The notes: generated by a model from the letters alone, not told the origin. Counted from the stretch's first letter, positions 1-8,834 are shown. The stretch: DNA of 64,000 bases from Curtobacterium sp. MCLR17_032 (GCF_003234795.2 NZ_CP126268.1:2728001-2792000), one strand, 5' to 3'. Translations and numbers: made by a program.

Positions 1-100
1 ACAGGTCGGGGTGGACGCGGAAGTAGTGGATCGCACCGGAGAGCACCCGGTGCGGCTGCCCGTCGAGCAGGAAGTCGATGTCGCCGATGGCGAAGCGCAT
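1..100 (-). CDS. GH35 beta-galactosidase (N-terminus only, cut by window edge)
   Basis: Only the first 33 residues are in the window. They end in SGAIHYFRVHPDL, the conserved N-terminal strand of glycoside hydrolase family 35 beta-galactosidases. Members release terminal beta-galactose from oligosaccharides. The ATG at 100 is the only plausible start, and no signal peptide precedes the motif, so a cytoplasmic enzyme is likely. The gene lies just downstream of a sugar ABC importer on the same strand, so it probably hydrolyses the imported galactoside. The family call rests on a short but very characteristic motif. Confidence 0.8.
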   Translation of the reverse strand, partial: MRFAIGDIDFLLDGQPHRVLSGAIHYFRVHPDL

Positions 101-149
101 GTCGTTGCTTTCTGTGGGAGCACGTCGGTGCCGACGCGTCTCGTGGGAA

Positions 150-180
150 CGCGGCCGTGCGGAGAACCCGCACGGCCGCG
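150..180 (-). terminator. Hairpin between ABC binding-protein gene and GH35 gene
   Basis: A perfect 13-bp inverted repeat (150-162 with 168-180) surrounds a 5-base loop. It sits between the binding-protein stop and the GH35 start. It may be an intra-operon terminator or an mRNA-stabilising hairpin that makes binding protein more abundant than hydrolase. No clear U-tract follows. Confidence 0.6.
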
Positions 181-194
181 TCGATGTGGTGGGA

Positions 195-1529
195 CTACTT
201 GGTCGAGACCGTGAAGCCCTGCTGCTTGCCGTACTTCGCCAGGGCGTCCTGCCAGGCCGACAGACCCGACTCGAGCGACGTGCCCTTCTCGTACGACTGC
301 CCGACGGTGTCGGCGTAGACGCTGTTCGCGTACACCTGGTACGGCAGGTAGGTGAAGTCGTTGTCCGACGCCTTGGACGCGTCGACGAGCACCTTGTTGA
401 TCTGCTGGCCACCGAAGTAGTCCGGCTTCTCGTCGAGGAACGCGGACGACTCGAGGTCGGCGGTGGTCGACGGGAACCCGCCGGACTCCATGAAGACCTT
501 GGTGGAGGCCTTCGACGAGTTCAGCCACTTGAGGAAGCCGGCGGCGAGGGCCGGGTTCTTCGACTGCTTCATGACGACCTCGGCGCTGCCGCCGTTGTTC
601 GCGGTGGCCGCGGTCTGGCCGTCGTAGGTCGGCATCGGGGCGACGCGCCAGTCACCCTTGGCGTCGGCGACGCTGGCCTCGAGGTTGCCGGGCATCCAGG
701 CGCCGGTGATCAGCGTGGCGATCTGGCCGTTGCCGAGCTGCTTGTACCAGTCGTCGGTCCAGCCGACGGTCTTCGCCAGCAGACCCTGCTCGACGAGCTC
801 GTTCCAGGTCTTGGTCCACTTCTTCGTGCCGGCGTCCTGCAGGTTGATGGTCACCTTGTCACCGTCGGTGGTGAACGGGGTGCCGCCGGCCTGGGCGATC
901 ATGCTCGTGGTGAAGCCCGCGTCGCCGGAGTCGGCGGCCAGGTACTTCTCGGGGTCGGCTTCGTGCAGCTTCTTGGCGGCTGCGACGTACTCGTCCCACG
1001 TCTTCGGCACGGCGATGTCGTACTGGTTGAAGACCTTCTCGTTGTAGAACATGGCCATGGGGCCGGAGTCCTGCGGCAGGCCGTAGACCTTGCCGTCCAT
1101 CGAGACCGACTTCCAGGTGCTCGCGGCGAACTTGCTCTTCAGGTCGCCGAAGCCGTAGTCCGACAGGTTGAGCAGCGACTCGGACAGGGCGAACTGCGGC
1201 AGCGCGTAGTACTCGACCTGGGCGACGTCGGGAGCGCCCGAGCCGGCCTTCACGGTGTTCTGCAGCTTGGTGTACTGGTCGGCGCCGGTGCCGGCGTTGA
1301 CGAGCTTGACCTTCACCTTGGGGTAGGCCTTCTCGAACGCGGCGACCTGGTCCTTCGCTGACGGGGTCCACGACCAGTAGGTCAGCGTGCCGCCCTGTTC
1401 GAGGGCCTTGTCGATGTCGGAGGCCGAGCCGCCGGAGCCGGAGCCGCCGGACGCGCAGGCGGCGAGGGCCATCGCGGCGGTGACGCCGATGGCGAGGGCG
1501 CTGAGCCCGCGCCGGAGACGCTTCTGCAT
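195..1529 (-). CDS. Sugar ABC transporter substrate-binding lipoprotein
   Basis: This 444-residue family 1 extracellular solute-binding protein captures oligosaccharide outside the membrane for the two permeases encoded upstream. The N-terminus is basic, then hydrophobic, and ends in a lipobox LAAC with Cys about residue 25, so it should be a membrane-anchored lipoprotein. A Gly/Ser linker follows. I place the start at the ATG at 1529 because AAAGG lies seven bases upstream; a GTG five codons earlier is less well placed. Order on the minus strand is permease, permease, binding protein, GH35. The substrate is inferred to be a galactoside from the GH35 neighbour. Confidence 0.9.
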   Translation of the reverse strand: MQKRLRRGLSALAIGVTAAMALAACASGGSGSGGSASDIDKALEQGGTLTYWSWTPSAKDQVAAFEKAYPKVKVKLVNAGTGADQYTKLQNTVKAGSGAPDVAQVEYYALPQFALSESLLNLSDYGFGDLKSKFAASTWKSVSMDGKVYGLPQDSGPMAMFYNEKVFNQYDIAVPKTWDEYVAAAKKLHEADPEKYLAADSGDAGFTTSMIAQAGGTPFTTDGDKVTINLQDAGTKKWTKTWNELVEQGLLAKTVGWTDDWYKQLGNGQIATLITGAWMPGNLEASVADAKGDWRVAPMPTYDGQTAATANNGGSAEVVMKQSKNPALAAGFLKWLNSSKASTKVFMESGGFPSTTADLESSAFLDEKPDYFGGQQINKVLVDASKASDNDFTYLPYQVYANSVYADTVGQSYEKGTSLESGLSAWQDALAKYGKQQGFTVSTK

Positions 1530-1682
1530 GGTGGTGCCTTTCACTTCATCGTGAAGAAGGTGCTTCTTCGTGGAGGGACTGCTGGTTGCTGGTGGTGGGA
1601 CTGGTCGGTGCGGTCCGTTGCGGGGCCGCTCCGTGCCTCCCGGCCGGGGTCCGGTGCTGCTGACCGGGGCCGGAGGGCGGGA

Positions 1683-2645
1683 TCAGGCCTTGACGGAGCC
1701 GGCCGCGAGGCCGGACTGCCAGAAGCGCTGGAGGAAGAGGAACGCGACCACGATCGGGATGATCGTGAGGAGCGAGCCGGTGACGACGAGGTTGTAGATC
1801 GGCTGCGCACCGGAGCCGGTGGCCTGTGCGTTCCACTGGTTCAAGCCGACGGTCAGCGGGTACCACTTCGGGTCGCTCAGCATGATGAGCGGCAGGAAGT
1901 AGTTGTTCCAGGTGGCGACGACCGCGAACAGCAGGACCGTGACGACACCGGGCGCCAGGAGCTTCAGCGCGATGGTGAAGAAGATCCGGAACTCGCCGGC
2001 GCCGTCCATGCGGGCGGCCTCGATGAGTTCGGTGGGGATCGCCTCGACCGCGTAGGTCCAGATGAGGTACATGCCGAACGGGCTGATCAGCGACGGCAGG
2101 ATGATCGACCACGGGGTGTTCGTCAGGCCGACCTGCGAGAAGAGCAGGAACGTCGGGACCGCCAGAGCGGTGCCGGGAACGGCGATCGCACCGAGGACGA
2201 TGGCGAACACGGCGCGACGGCCGGGGAACTGGAACTTCGCCATGCCGTAGCCGGCGACGGTCGCGAGCAGCGTCGCGCCACCCGCGCCGACGACGACGTA
2301 GAGCAGCGTGTTGCCGAGCCACTGGACGAAGATGCCGTCGTTGTAGGTGAGCGTGTCGACGATGTTCTGCCAGAGGTTGAACTTCCCGCCGAACCAGAGG
2401 CCGAACGTGGAGAGCAGCGACGACTGCGTCTTCGTGCTGTTGACCAGCAGGTAGAAGAGCGGCGCGAACGAGTAGACGACGAAGACGACCATGACCGCGG
2501 TCAGGAGACCGGAGCGCTTCACCTTGCGTCCGTCGACGGGCTTGGCCGCCTTCCGGGAGGCACGGGTGCGGCGGTCACGCGGGTCACCCTGCGTCGTGGT
2601 CGCCTCGGTGACGGTGAGGGGGGCGGGACCCTGCAGGGTGCTCAT
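1683..2645 (-). CDS. Sugar ABC transporter permease, MalG type
   Basis: This 320-residue protein has about six membrane segments. The inner-membrane EAA loop, which docks the ATPase, is visible as EAARMDGAGEFRIFF. An N-terminal hydrophilic tail of about 45 residues precedes the first helix. Its start overlaps the stop of the upstream MalF-type permease by four bases, so the two are translationally coupled. It forms the channel with that partner. No ATPase gene is in this operon, so a shared MsmK/MalK-type ATPase encoded elsewhere is expected. The 150-bp gap to the binding-protein gene holds no gene that I can see. Confidence 0.9.
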   Translation of the reverse strand: MSTLQGPAPLTVTEATTTQGDPRDRRTRASRKAAKPVDGRKVKRSGLLTAVMVVFVVYSFAPLFYLLVNSTKTQSSLLSTFGLWFGGKFNLWQNIVDTLTYNDGIFVQWLGNTLLYVVVGAGGATLLATVAGYGMAKFQFPGRRAVFAIVLGAIAVPGTALAVPTFLLFSQVGLTNTPWSIILPSLISPFGMYLIWTYAVEAIPTELIEAARMDGAGEFRIFFTIALKLLAPGVVTVLLFAVVATWNNYFLPLIMLSDPKWYPLTVGLNQWNAQATGSGAQPIYNLVVTGSLLTIIPIVVAFLFLQRFWQSGLAAGSVKA

Positions 2646-3589
2646 CGGTTCTCCTGTCGGGTGCCGCGGACCTGCACGACGTAGGCGATGACGGCGGTGA
2701 TGACGCCCATCACGATCGCGACGGTGGCGGAGTAGTTGAACTGCTGGCCGCTGAAGGACAGCGAGTAGGCGTACATGTTCGGCGTGAAGGCACTGCCGAT
2801 GACGTTCGGGGCGAGGGTCTTCAGCAGGTTCGGCTCGTTGAAGAGCTGGAAGCTGCCGATGATCGAGAAGATCGTGGCGATGACCATCGGGCCGCGGAGT
2901 GCCGGGAGCTTGATCGAGAAGACGGTGCGCATCGGGCCGGCGCCGTCGAGCTCGGCTGCTTCGTACAGGTCACCCGGGACGGTGCGGAGGGCGGCGTAGA
3001 AGATCAGCATGTTGTAGCCGAGGAACTCCCACGTGACCACGTTGCCGATGCTCGTCAGGACCCAGCTCGGGCTGAACGGCTGGAGCAGGTCGATGCCCAT
3101 GGCGTCGTTCGCGGCTCCGGTCAGGCCGAACTGGTTGCCGTAGATGAAGCCCCAGATCAGGGCGGCGACGACACCGGGGACCGCGTAGGGCAGGAACACC
3201 GCGATGCGGAAGAACCCGGTGCCCCAGAGGCGGGCGCTGTCGAGGGCCAGGGCGGCGACGAGGGCCAGGCCGAGCATGATCGGCACCTGGACGACCAGGA
3301 AGATCGCGACGCGGCCGAAGCCGGACCAGAACTTGGCGTCCTGGAAGAGCTGCACGTAGTTGGCGAACCAGACGAACTGGTTGCCGCCGATGAGCTGGTC
3401 GCGGAACAGGCTGAGCCAGAGCGCGTACCCGATCGGCACGATGAGCATCAGCACGAGGACGGCGACGAACGGGCCGACGAACAGCCAGCCGGTCATGCGA
3501 CCCCGCGGCTTCCCACGGCGACGCGGTGCGGGCGTGGTGCCCGTGCGTCGCGGCGCGGCCTCGGGGCTCCGCGCGGTGAGCGTGCTCAT
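2642..3589 (-). CDS. Sugar ABC transporter permease, MalF type
   Basis: This 315-residue protein has six predicted membrane segments, and its EAA loop reads YEAAELDGAGPMRTVF. It is the first gene of the leftward sugar operon. The 244-bp region upstream, shared with the divergent LacI-type regulator, carries a perfect 18-bp palindrome. The N-terminal 30 residues are basic and Pro/Arg-rich, as is common in actinobacterial MalF homologues. A GH35 enzyme ends the operon, so beta-galactoside or arabinogalactan fragments are likely cargo, but the permease alone does not show the substrate. Confidence 0.9.
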   Translation of the reverse strand: MSTLTARSPEAAPRRTGTTPAPRRRGKPRGRMTGWLFVGPFVAVLVLMLIVPIGYALWLSLFRDQLIGGNQFVWFANYVQLFQDAKFWSGFGRVAIFLVVQVPIMLGLALVAALALDSARLWGTGFFRIAVFLPYAVPGVVAALIWGFIYGNQFGLTGAANDAMGIDLLQPFSPSWVLTSIGNVVTWEFLGYNMLIFYAALRTVPGDLYEAAELDGAGPMRTVFSIKLPALRGPMVIATIFSIIGSFQLFNEPNLLKTLAPNVIGSAFTPNMYAYSLSFSGQQFNYSATVAIVMGVITAVIAYVVQVRGTRQENR

Positions 3590-3663
3590 GTGACTCCTTC
3601 GTCGTGTTCCGGGCTGACGTCGACGGGATTCTCAGCGCTGGTGGTCGTGCTGCGACCGGCGCT

Positions 3664-3681
3664 GATGTTGACGTCAACATC
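3664..3681. promoter_or_regulatory. Perfect 18-bp palindromic LacI-type operator
   Basis: The sequence gatgttgacgtcaacatc is a perfect palindrome between the divergent permease and LacI-regulator genes. Odd-even symmetry with a central CG step is typical of LacI-family operators. It probably binds the adjacent regulator. Confidence 0.75.
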
Positions 3682-3698
3682 GAACGGTGGTGACCATA

Positions 3699-3718
3699 GC
3701 ATGGCAACGTCAACATGC
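3699..3718. promoter_or_regulatory. Second, imperfect copy of the LacI-type operator
   Basis: The sequence gcatggcaacgtcaacatgc keeps the right half (ACGTCAACAT) of the upstream palindrome and has three mismatched pairs in the left half. It overlaps TAGCAT at 3697-3702, a possible -10 element for the regulator gene. The two sites are 36 bp apart centre to centre, so looping or cooperative binding is possible. Confidence 0.5.
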
Positions 3719-3833
3719 GCTAGCGTCAGCAGGAGTGGCCGCGCATCGACGCCGGTCCACCGGCCTCGAACCGGTGCCCGGCCCAGGCTGCGCACCCGTC
3801 CCGGCCCCACACCGTTCGCATGGAAGGGGGCGT

Positions 3834-4877
3834 GTGACCATCTCGACGACCACCGACGCCACCGCAGTCCCCCGCCGCGCGCCGTCGCTCGCTGCCGTGG
3901 CCGACGCCGCCGGGGTCTCGATGCAGACCGTCTCCCGCGTGGCCCGCGGGTTCGACAACGTCAGCCCCGAGACCCGCACCCGCGTCCAGCAGGCGATGGC
4001 CGACCTCGGCTACCGGCCGAACCGCGCCGCCCGGGCCCTGCGCTCCGGACGCTTCCGCACCATCGGCGTGATCATGTTCACGCTCGCCTCGTACGGCAAC
4101 ATGCGCACGCTCGAGGCGATCGCCGACGCAGCGGGGGTCGCCGACTTCACCATCACGCTGCTGCCGATGGCCTCCCGCACCGAGGAGGGCGTCCGGTCCG
4201 CGTTCTCCCGCCTGCACGAACAGGCCGTCGACGGTGTCGTCATCATCATCGAGTCGCACGTCATCGACACCGCCGAGGTCGAGCTGCCCGACGGCGTCCC
4301 CATGGTCGTCGTCGACTCCACCGGCACCACCGAGCACCCGGCGATCGACACCGACCAGGCCGACGGCGCCCGCCTGGCGACCCAGCACCTGCTCGACCTC
4401 GGTCACGACACCGTCTGGCACGTGGCCGGACCGGCGTCCTCGTACTCGGCGGCCCGGCGGCAGGCGGCCTGGAGCGCGACCCTCACCGCCGCCGGACGCA
4501 CGGTCCCGCCGGTGCTCGGCGGCGAGTGGAGCACCGAGTCCGGCTACCAGGCCGGCCTCGAGATCGCCCGGCGCCCCGAGATCACCGCGGTGTTCGCCGC
4601 GAACGACCAGACCGCGCTCGGCGTCCTCCGCGCCTGCCACGAACTCGGTCGCGCCGTGCCGTCCTCGCTCAGTGTCGTGGGCTTCGACGACTCCCCCGAG
4701 TCCGACTCGTTCTGGCCGCCGCTCACCACCGTGCACCAGTCCTTCGACGAGGTCGGGCGCCGCGCGGTCGCCACTCTCCTGACGCAGATCGAGGGCGGTG
4801 CCGCCACGGCGGCGACGGACCTCGTGCCGGTGCGGCTCGTCGTGCGCGCCAGCACGGCGGCGCCGCCGGCGCGGTAG
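3834..4877 (+). CDS. LacI-family transcriptional regulator
   Basis: This 347-residue protein has an N-terminal helix-turn-helix (roughly residues 20-40, VSMQTVSRVARG) and the hinge-region pattern LGYRPNRAARAL. A periplasmic-binding-protein-like sugar domain follows, with FAANDQTALG and the family motif VVGFDDSPES. I choose the GTG at 3834 because GGAAGG sits seven bases upstream and the helix-turn-helix then starts at the usual distance. It is divergent to the galactoside importer operon and probably represses it through the two palindromes at 3664-3718. Whether it also controls the arabinofuranosidase genes to the right is unclear, since their operators differ. Confidence 0.92.
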   Translation: MTISTTTDATAVPRRAPSLAAVADAAGVSMQTVSRVARGFDNVSPETRTRVQQAMADLGYRPNRAARALRSGRFRTIGVIMFTLASYGNMRTLEAIADAAGVADFTITLLPMASRTEEGVRSAFSRLHEQAVDGVVIIIESHVIDTAEVELPDGVPMVVVDSTGTTEHPAIDTDQADGARLATQHLLDLGHDTVWHVAGPASSYSAARRQAAWSATLTAAGRTVPPVLGGEWSTESGYQAGLEIARRPEITAVFAANDQTALGVLRACHELGRAVPSSLSVVGFDDSPESDSFWPPLTTVHQSFDEVGRRAVATLLTQIEGGAATAATDLVPVRLVVRASTAAPPAR

Positions 4878-4913
4878 CGGCGGGCGGGGGCGGCGCGGCT
4901 GCGCTGCGCGAGA

Positions 4914-5640
4914 TTCGCGCTGGGCGACAGGCCGCGGGGCGGCGGCCGCGAGCGGTGTCGCCCAGCGCGAAACGCGCCGAGGCTCGGCCCGACGCGCCGC
5001 ACGCACGCCAGCCGAGGCTCGGCAGACGCGAGGCACGGCGCCAACCCGCCACGCGCCTCCCGGCCGCACGAGACTCGCGCCCGGCGACAGGCCGCGGGGC
5101 GGCCGCCACGAGCGGTGTCGCCCAGCGCGAACCGCGCCGAGGCTCGGCCACGCGGACAGAACGCGCCGCACGCACGCCGCAACATGTCCGCCCAGCCGAG
5201 GCTCGGCCCCGGGAGGCAGGGTGCCAGCTCGCCACGCGCCTCCCGGCCGCACGAGGTTCGCGCCCGGCGACAGGCCGCGGGGCGGCCACCGCGAGCGGTG
5301 TCGCCCAGCGCGAACCGCGCCGAGGCTCGGCCCCGCGGACAGAACGCGCCGCTCGCACACCGCAACATGCCCGCCCAGCCGAGACTCGGCGAACGGGAGG
5401 CACGGTGCGGGCCCGCCACGCGCCTCCCGGCCACGCGAGGCTCGGCCGCGCGGACAGAACGCGCCGCACGCAGGCCGCAACGTGCCCGCCCAGCCGAGGC
5501 TCGGCAGACGGGAGGCACGGTGCCGGCCCGCCACTCGCCTCCCGGCCACGCGAGACTCGCGCTGAGCGACAGGCCGCGGGGCAGCCAGCACGAGCCTTGT
5601 CGCCCAGCGCGAAACGCGCCGAGGCTCGGCCCGCGGCCGG
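4914..5640. repeat. GC-rich tandem array of about 183-bp palindromic units
   Basis: The 859-bp gap between the LacI gene and the GH51 gene is filled by imperfect tandem units. The motif gccgaggctcggc or a close variant starts at 4976, 5011, 5136, 5195, 5319, 5378, 5435, 5493 and 5618. Equivalent copies are about 183 bp apart, with shorter steps of 160 and 115-116 bp where units are truncated. Each full unit has three hairpins: a 16-bp arm pair (4914-4929 with 4956-4971 in the first unit), the gccgag/ctcggc pair, and a gggaggc...gcctccc pair. Long antisense open frames cross it because 183 is divisible by three. I see no gene in it. Confidence 0.85.
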
Positions 5641-5659
5641 CCAGCCCGCCACCACGAGA

Positions 5660-5693
5660 AGGACGCCGGGCCCCCGAAGGGACCCGGCGTCCT
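5660..5693. terminator. Convergent terminator of GH51 and LacI genes
   Basis: The arms aggacgccggg (5660-5670) and cccggcgtcct form a stable hairpin just after the GH51 stop. It also ends the repeat array downstream of the LacI gene, so it may work in both directions. Confidence 0.7.
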
Positions 5694-5736
5694 CTGCTCA
5701 CTCGACGCTCGCCGCAAGCAGCGTGCGCCGAGGCGA

Positions 5737-7239
5737 CTACCCGATCGAGAGCGCCGTCCAGGAGACGGGCGGCAGCTCGATCGTGATCGTGTCACCCTCG
5801 CGGCGGACGGACTCGTTGGTCCGCAGGCCGACGCGGGAGGTGTTCGACAGGTCGTTCACGGCGTGCAGGTCATCGTCCCAGATGCCCTCCGCGTGCACGT
5901 CCCCGTCGACGTCGAGCCCGGACAGGTCGATCGTGACCGTCGTGCTCTCGGACTGGTGGCGGTTGACGAGGAACACCGCGGCGCGGCCGTCCTCGACCGT
6001 GGCCGCCGAGTCGACGACCGGCACGGTGCCGTGTTTCCCGCCGTCGATCGTGTCACCCGAGGCGACGACGTTGAGCGACGTGCCGTGTGCCAGGCGCGAG
6101 GTGACCGAGAACGGGAAGAACGTGGTCTGGCGCCAGGCCTCGCCACCGGGCTCGGTCATGATCGGGCCGATCACGTTGACGAGCTGCGCGATCGACGCGG
6201 ATGCGACGCGGTCCGCGTGGCGCAGGAGCGAGATGAGCAGACCGCCCAGGACGACGGCGTCGGCGACGGTGTAGACGTCCTCCAGGAGGCGCGGGGCGAC
6301 CGGCCACTCGTCGAGCGTGAACGTCTTCTGCTGGGCCTCCCACTTCGTGATCGACCAGACGTTCCACTCGTCGAACGAGATGTCGATCCGCTTGTCCGAG
6401 CCCTTGTGCGCCTGCACGTGGTCGGCGGCGGTGGTCACCGTCTTGATGAAGTGGTCCATGTTGGCGCCGGAGGCCAGGAACGAGGTCAGGTCCTGGTCCT
6501 CCTCGTAGTAGGCGTGCGCCGAGATGTAGTCGACGTCCTCGTACGCGTGCTCGAGGACGGTGCGCTCCCACTCACCGAACGTCGGCATCGACGCGCCCGA
6601 GGATCCGCACGCGACGAGTTCGAGGTCGGGCTGGATCTGCCGCATGGCCTTCGCGGTCATGGCGGCGAGCTTGCCGTAGTCCTCGGCGTTCTTGTGGCCG
6701 AGCTGCCACGGGCCGTCCATCTCGTTGCCGAGGCACCACATGGTGATGCCGAAGGGCTCTTCGCGGCCGTTCGCCTTGCGCTCCTCGGAGCGGGCGGTGC
6801 CACCCGGGATGTTCGCGTACTCGAGCAGCTCGATGGCCTCGGCGGCCCCGCGCGTGCCGAGGTTCACGGCGAGCATGAGCTCCGAGCCGACGGAGTCGAG
6901 CCACTGCTGGAACTCGTGCAGGCCGACCTCGTTGGTCTCGGTCGAGTGCCACGCCAGGTCGAGCCGGCGGGGACGCTGCTCGACCGGGCCGACGCCGTCC
7001 TCCCACTTGTAGCCGGAGACGAAGTTGCCGCCGGGGTAGCGGATGGTCGTGACGCCGAGCTCCTTGACGAGTTCGATGACGTCCTTGCGGAAGCCGTGCT
7101 CGTCGGCCGACTCGTGGGCGGGTTCGTGGATGCCGTCGTAGACGTGGCGGCCGAGGTGCTCGACGAAACCGCCGAACAGTCGGCGCCGCACCGGGCCCAC
7201 CGTGAACGCGGAGTCGAGGACGAGGTGTGTGCGGGGCAT
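5737..7239 (-). CDS. Alpha-L-arabinofuranosidase, GH51
   Basis: This 500-residue retaining glycosidase releases terminal arabinofuranose from arabinan, arabinoxylan or arabinogalactan oligomers. Family signatures are clear: RRLFGGFVEHLGRHVYDGI near the N-terminus, WCLGNEMDGPW with the acid/base Glu, and ISFDEWNVW with the nucleophile Glu. Length fits the family, and no signal peptide is seen, so it acts on imported oligosaccharides. The ATG at 7239 has AAGGAG four bases upstream; a longer frame from 7272 is unlikely. The gene is divergent to an ABC importer, and the 231-bp shared region carries two identical operators. It probably works with that importer. Confidence 0.95.
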   Translation of the reverse strand: MPRTHLVLDSAFTVGPVRRRLFGGFVEHLGRHVYDGIHEPAHESADEHGFRKDVIELVKELGVTTIRYPGGNFVSGYKWEDGVGPVEQRPRRLDLAWHSTETNEVGLHEFQQWLDSVGSELMLAVNLGTRGAAEAIELLEYANIPGGTARSEERKANGREEPFGITMWCLGNEMDGPWQLGHKNAEDYGKLAAMTAKAMRQIQPDLELVACGSSGASMPTFGEWERTVLEHAYEDVDYISAHAYYEEDQDLTSFLASGANMDHFIKTVTTAADHVQAHKGSDKRIDISFDEWNVWSITKWEAQQKTFTLDEWPVAPRLLEDVYTVADAVVLGGLLISLLRHADRVASASIAQLVNVIGPIMTEPGGEAWRQTTFFPFSVTSRLAHGTSLNVVASGDTIDGGKHGTVPVVDSAATVEDGRAAVFLVNRHQSESTTVTIDLSGLDVDGDVHAEGIWDDDLHAVNDLSNTSRVGLRTNESVRREGDTITIELPPVSWTALSIG

Positions 7240-7295
7240 GGATCTCCTTCGATCAGGCTGTGCGTCGAGCACGAGTGTTCCGCAGGGTCACGGAA

Positions 7296-7307
7296 GTGAG
7301 CGCTCAC
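7296..7307. promoter_or_regulatory. gtgagcgctcac operator, GH51-proximal copy
   Basis: This perfect 12-bp palindrome of the TGAGCGCTCA LacI-family type lies 57 bp upstream of the GH51 start. An identical copy at 7377 serves the divergent importer. It differs from the TTGACGTCAA palindrome beside the LacI gene in this window. Confidence 0.75.
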
Positions 7308-7376
7308 CTGCAGGAAACGCTATCGGGTGTCGACACGGGACGGAAGGGCTGGTGCGCGCGTCGGCGCGGCGCTAAT

Positions 7377-7388
7377 GTGAGCGCTCAC
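7377..7388. promoter_or_regulatory. gtgagcgctcac operator, importer-proximal copy
   Basis: This is the second identical 12-bp palindrome, 83 bp upstream of the binding-protein start. Centre-to-centre spacing to the first copy is 81 bp, so a looping repressor could shut both promoters. Confidence 0.75.
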
Positions 7389-7470
7389 GGGGCACCGACG
7401 CCCCGCGATCGGGACGTCGTTCCTCCCCGGATGACCGTCCCGCTTCGGCCCGTCCCGATGGAGTGATGCC

Positions 7471-8832
7471 ATGCCGAACCGATCCGTCCCACCCCTCCGC
7501 GGGTCCACCTTCACCCGGAGGAGCCTGCTCGCCGCCGGAGCTGCGGCCGCCACGGTCCTGCCACTCGCCGCCTGCTCCAGCCCGCTCTCCGCCGGACTCG
7601 CCGGCAGCGCGCTCAACCCCGAGACGCTCGTCTTCTGGAACCTCTTCGGCGGCGGCGACGGTGTCCGCATGCAGACGATGGAGGACGGCTACGCCAAGCA
7701 GCACGGCGGCTCGTCGTCCCTGCAGGCGACGACCTTCGCCTGGGGCAACCCGTACTACTCCAAGCTGACACTGGCGACCGTCGGGAACAAGCCGCCGGAC
7801 GTCGCGATCGCCCACCTGACCCGGGCGAAGCCGCTCTGGGACGGCGACCTGCTGGACCCGATCACGGCGGACGACCTGGCCGGCGTCGGTCTCAAGGCCA
7901 GCGACTTCAACCAGAAGGCCTGGGCCGCACAGAAGACCGACGGCGCCAACATCGCCATCCCGCTCGACACCCACCCGTTCGTGCTGTTCTACAACGTGGA
8001 TGTGTGCGGGAAGGCGGGGCTGCTCGACAGCAACGACGAGCTCAAGAACCTGGACGGCATGGACGCGTTCGAGAGCGCCCTGGCCGCCGTGTCGAAGGTC
8101 ACCGGCGGGACCGCACTCAACGTCGCGAACGTCGTGCCCGAGACCGCGACCCCGTGGCGCTTCTTCTGGACGATGTACAACCAGATCAACGGTGCGACGC
8201 CGTTCATCAGCGACGGCGGCGCGAAGCTCACCGTCAACGAGGACGCCTACAACGAGGTCACCAACCGCACCCAGAAGTGGGTGAAACAGGGCTGGATGAA
8301 CAAGGCCCTGGACTACGCCACCGCGCAGTCGCTGATGTTCGACGGCAAGGCCGGCTTCTTCATGCAGGGTGAGTGGGAGATCAGCACCGCCCAGTCGATC
8401 AAGGGGCTGAAGTTCGGCATGGCGCCGATCCCGACGCTGTACGACAAGCCCGCCACCCAGGCCGACTCGCACACCTTCATCCTGCCGAAGAAGGACCGCA
8501 CGCCGGAGCAGAAGAAGGCGGCGATGCTCTTCATCAAGCAGATGCTCGAGCAGAGCCTGACCTGGGCCGAGGGCGGGCACGTCCCGGCCTACATGCCGAC
8601 CTTCGACAGCACGAAGTACAAGGAGCTCAAGCCGCAGTCGAACTACGCCGCCGCCGCCGAGACCGCGGTCTTCGACGACGCCGCCTGGTACGGCGGATCG
8701 GGTTCGACCTTCGAGGGCACGGTCGGCGCGCAGCTGGCGCTCGTGCAGCAGGGCAGCTCGAGTCCCGCGCAGGCACTCAGCGCGATCAAGAGCCAGCTGG
8801 CGACCTACCTCAACACCCCGAGCCCGCTGTGA
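7471..8832 (+). CDS. Sugar ABC transporter substrate-binding lipoprotein (Tat-type signal)
   Basis: This 453-residue family 1 solute-binding protein probably binds arabino-oligosaccharides, given the divergent GH51 enzyme. The N-terminus carries TFTRRSLLAAG, a twin-arginine motif, and a lipobox LAAC with Cys about residue 35. It therefore appears to be a Tat-exported lipoprotein. The other sugar-binding protein at 195-1529 instead has a Sec-type signal. GGAG seven bases upstream supports the ATG at 7471. Two permease genes follow at 8923 and 9891. Expression is probably controlled through the two gtgagcgctcac operators upstream. Confidence 0.9.
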   Translation: MPNRSVPPLRGSTFTRRSLLAAGAAAATVLPLAACSSPLSAGLAGSALNPETLVFWNLFGGGDGVRMQTMEDGYAKQHGGSSSLQATTFAWGNPYYSKLTLATVGNKPPDVAIAHLTRAKPLWDGDLLDPITADDLAGVGLKASDFNQKAWAAQKTDGANIAIPLDTHPFVLFYNVDVCGKAGLLDSNDELKNLDGMDAFESALAAVSKVTGGTALNVANVVPETATPWRFFWTMYNQINGATPFISDGGAKLTVNEDAYNEVTNRTQKWVKQGWMNKALDYATAQSLMFDGKAGFFMQGEWEISTAQSIKGLKFGMAPIPTLYDKPATQADSHTFILPKKDRTPEQKKAAMLFIKQMLEQSLTWAEGGHVPAYMPTFDSTKYKELKPQSNYAAAAETAVFDDAAWYGGSGSTFEGTVGAQLALVQQGSSSPAQALSAIKSQLATYLNTPSPL

Positions 8833-8834
8833 AC

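Noticed and set aside
4914..5640. CRISPR array
   Set aside because: Repeats are about 183 bp, imperfect and palindromic, with no short uniform repeats, unique spacers or cas genes.
4544..5795. Long repetitive Arg/Ala/Gly-rich frames antisense to and within the 183-bp repeat array
   Set aside because: The unit length is divisible by three, so frames stay open by chance. There is no ribosome site, no start near a promoter, and the pattern is explained by DNA hairpins.
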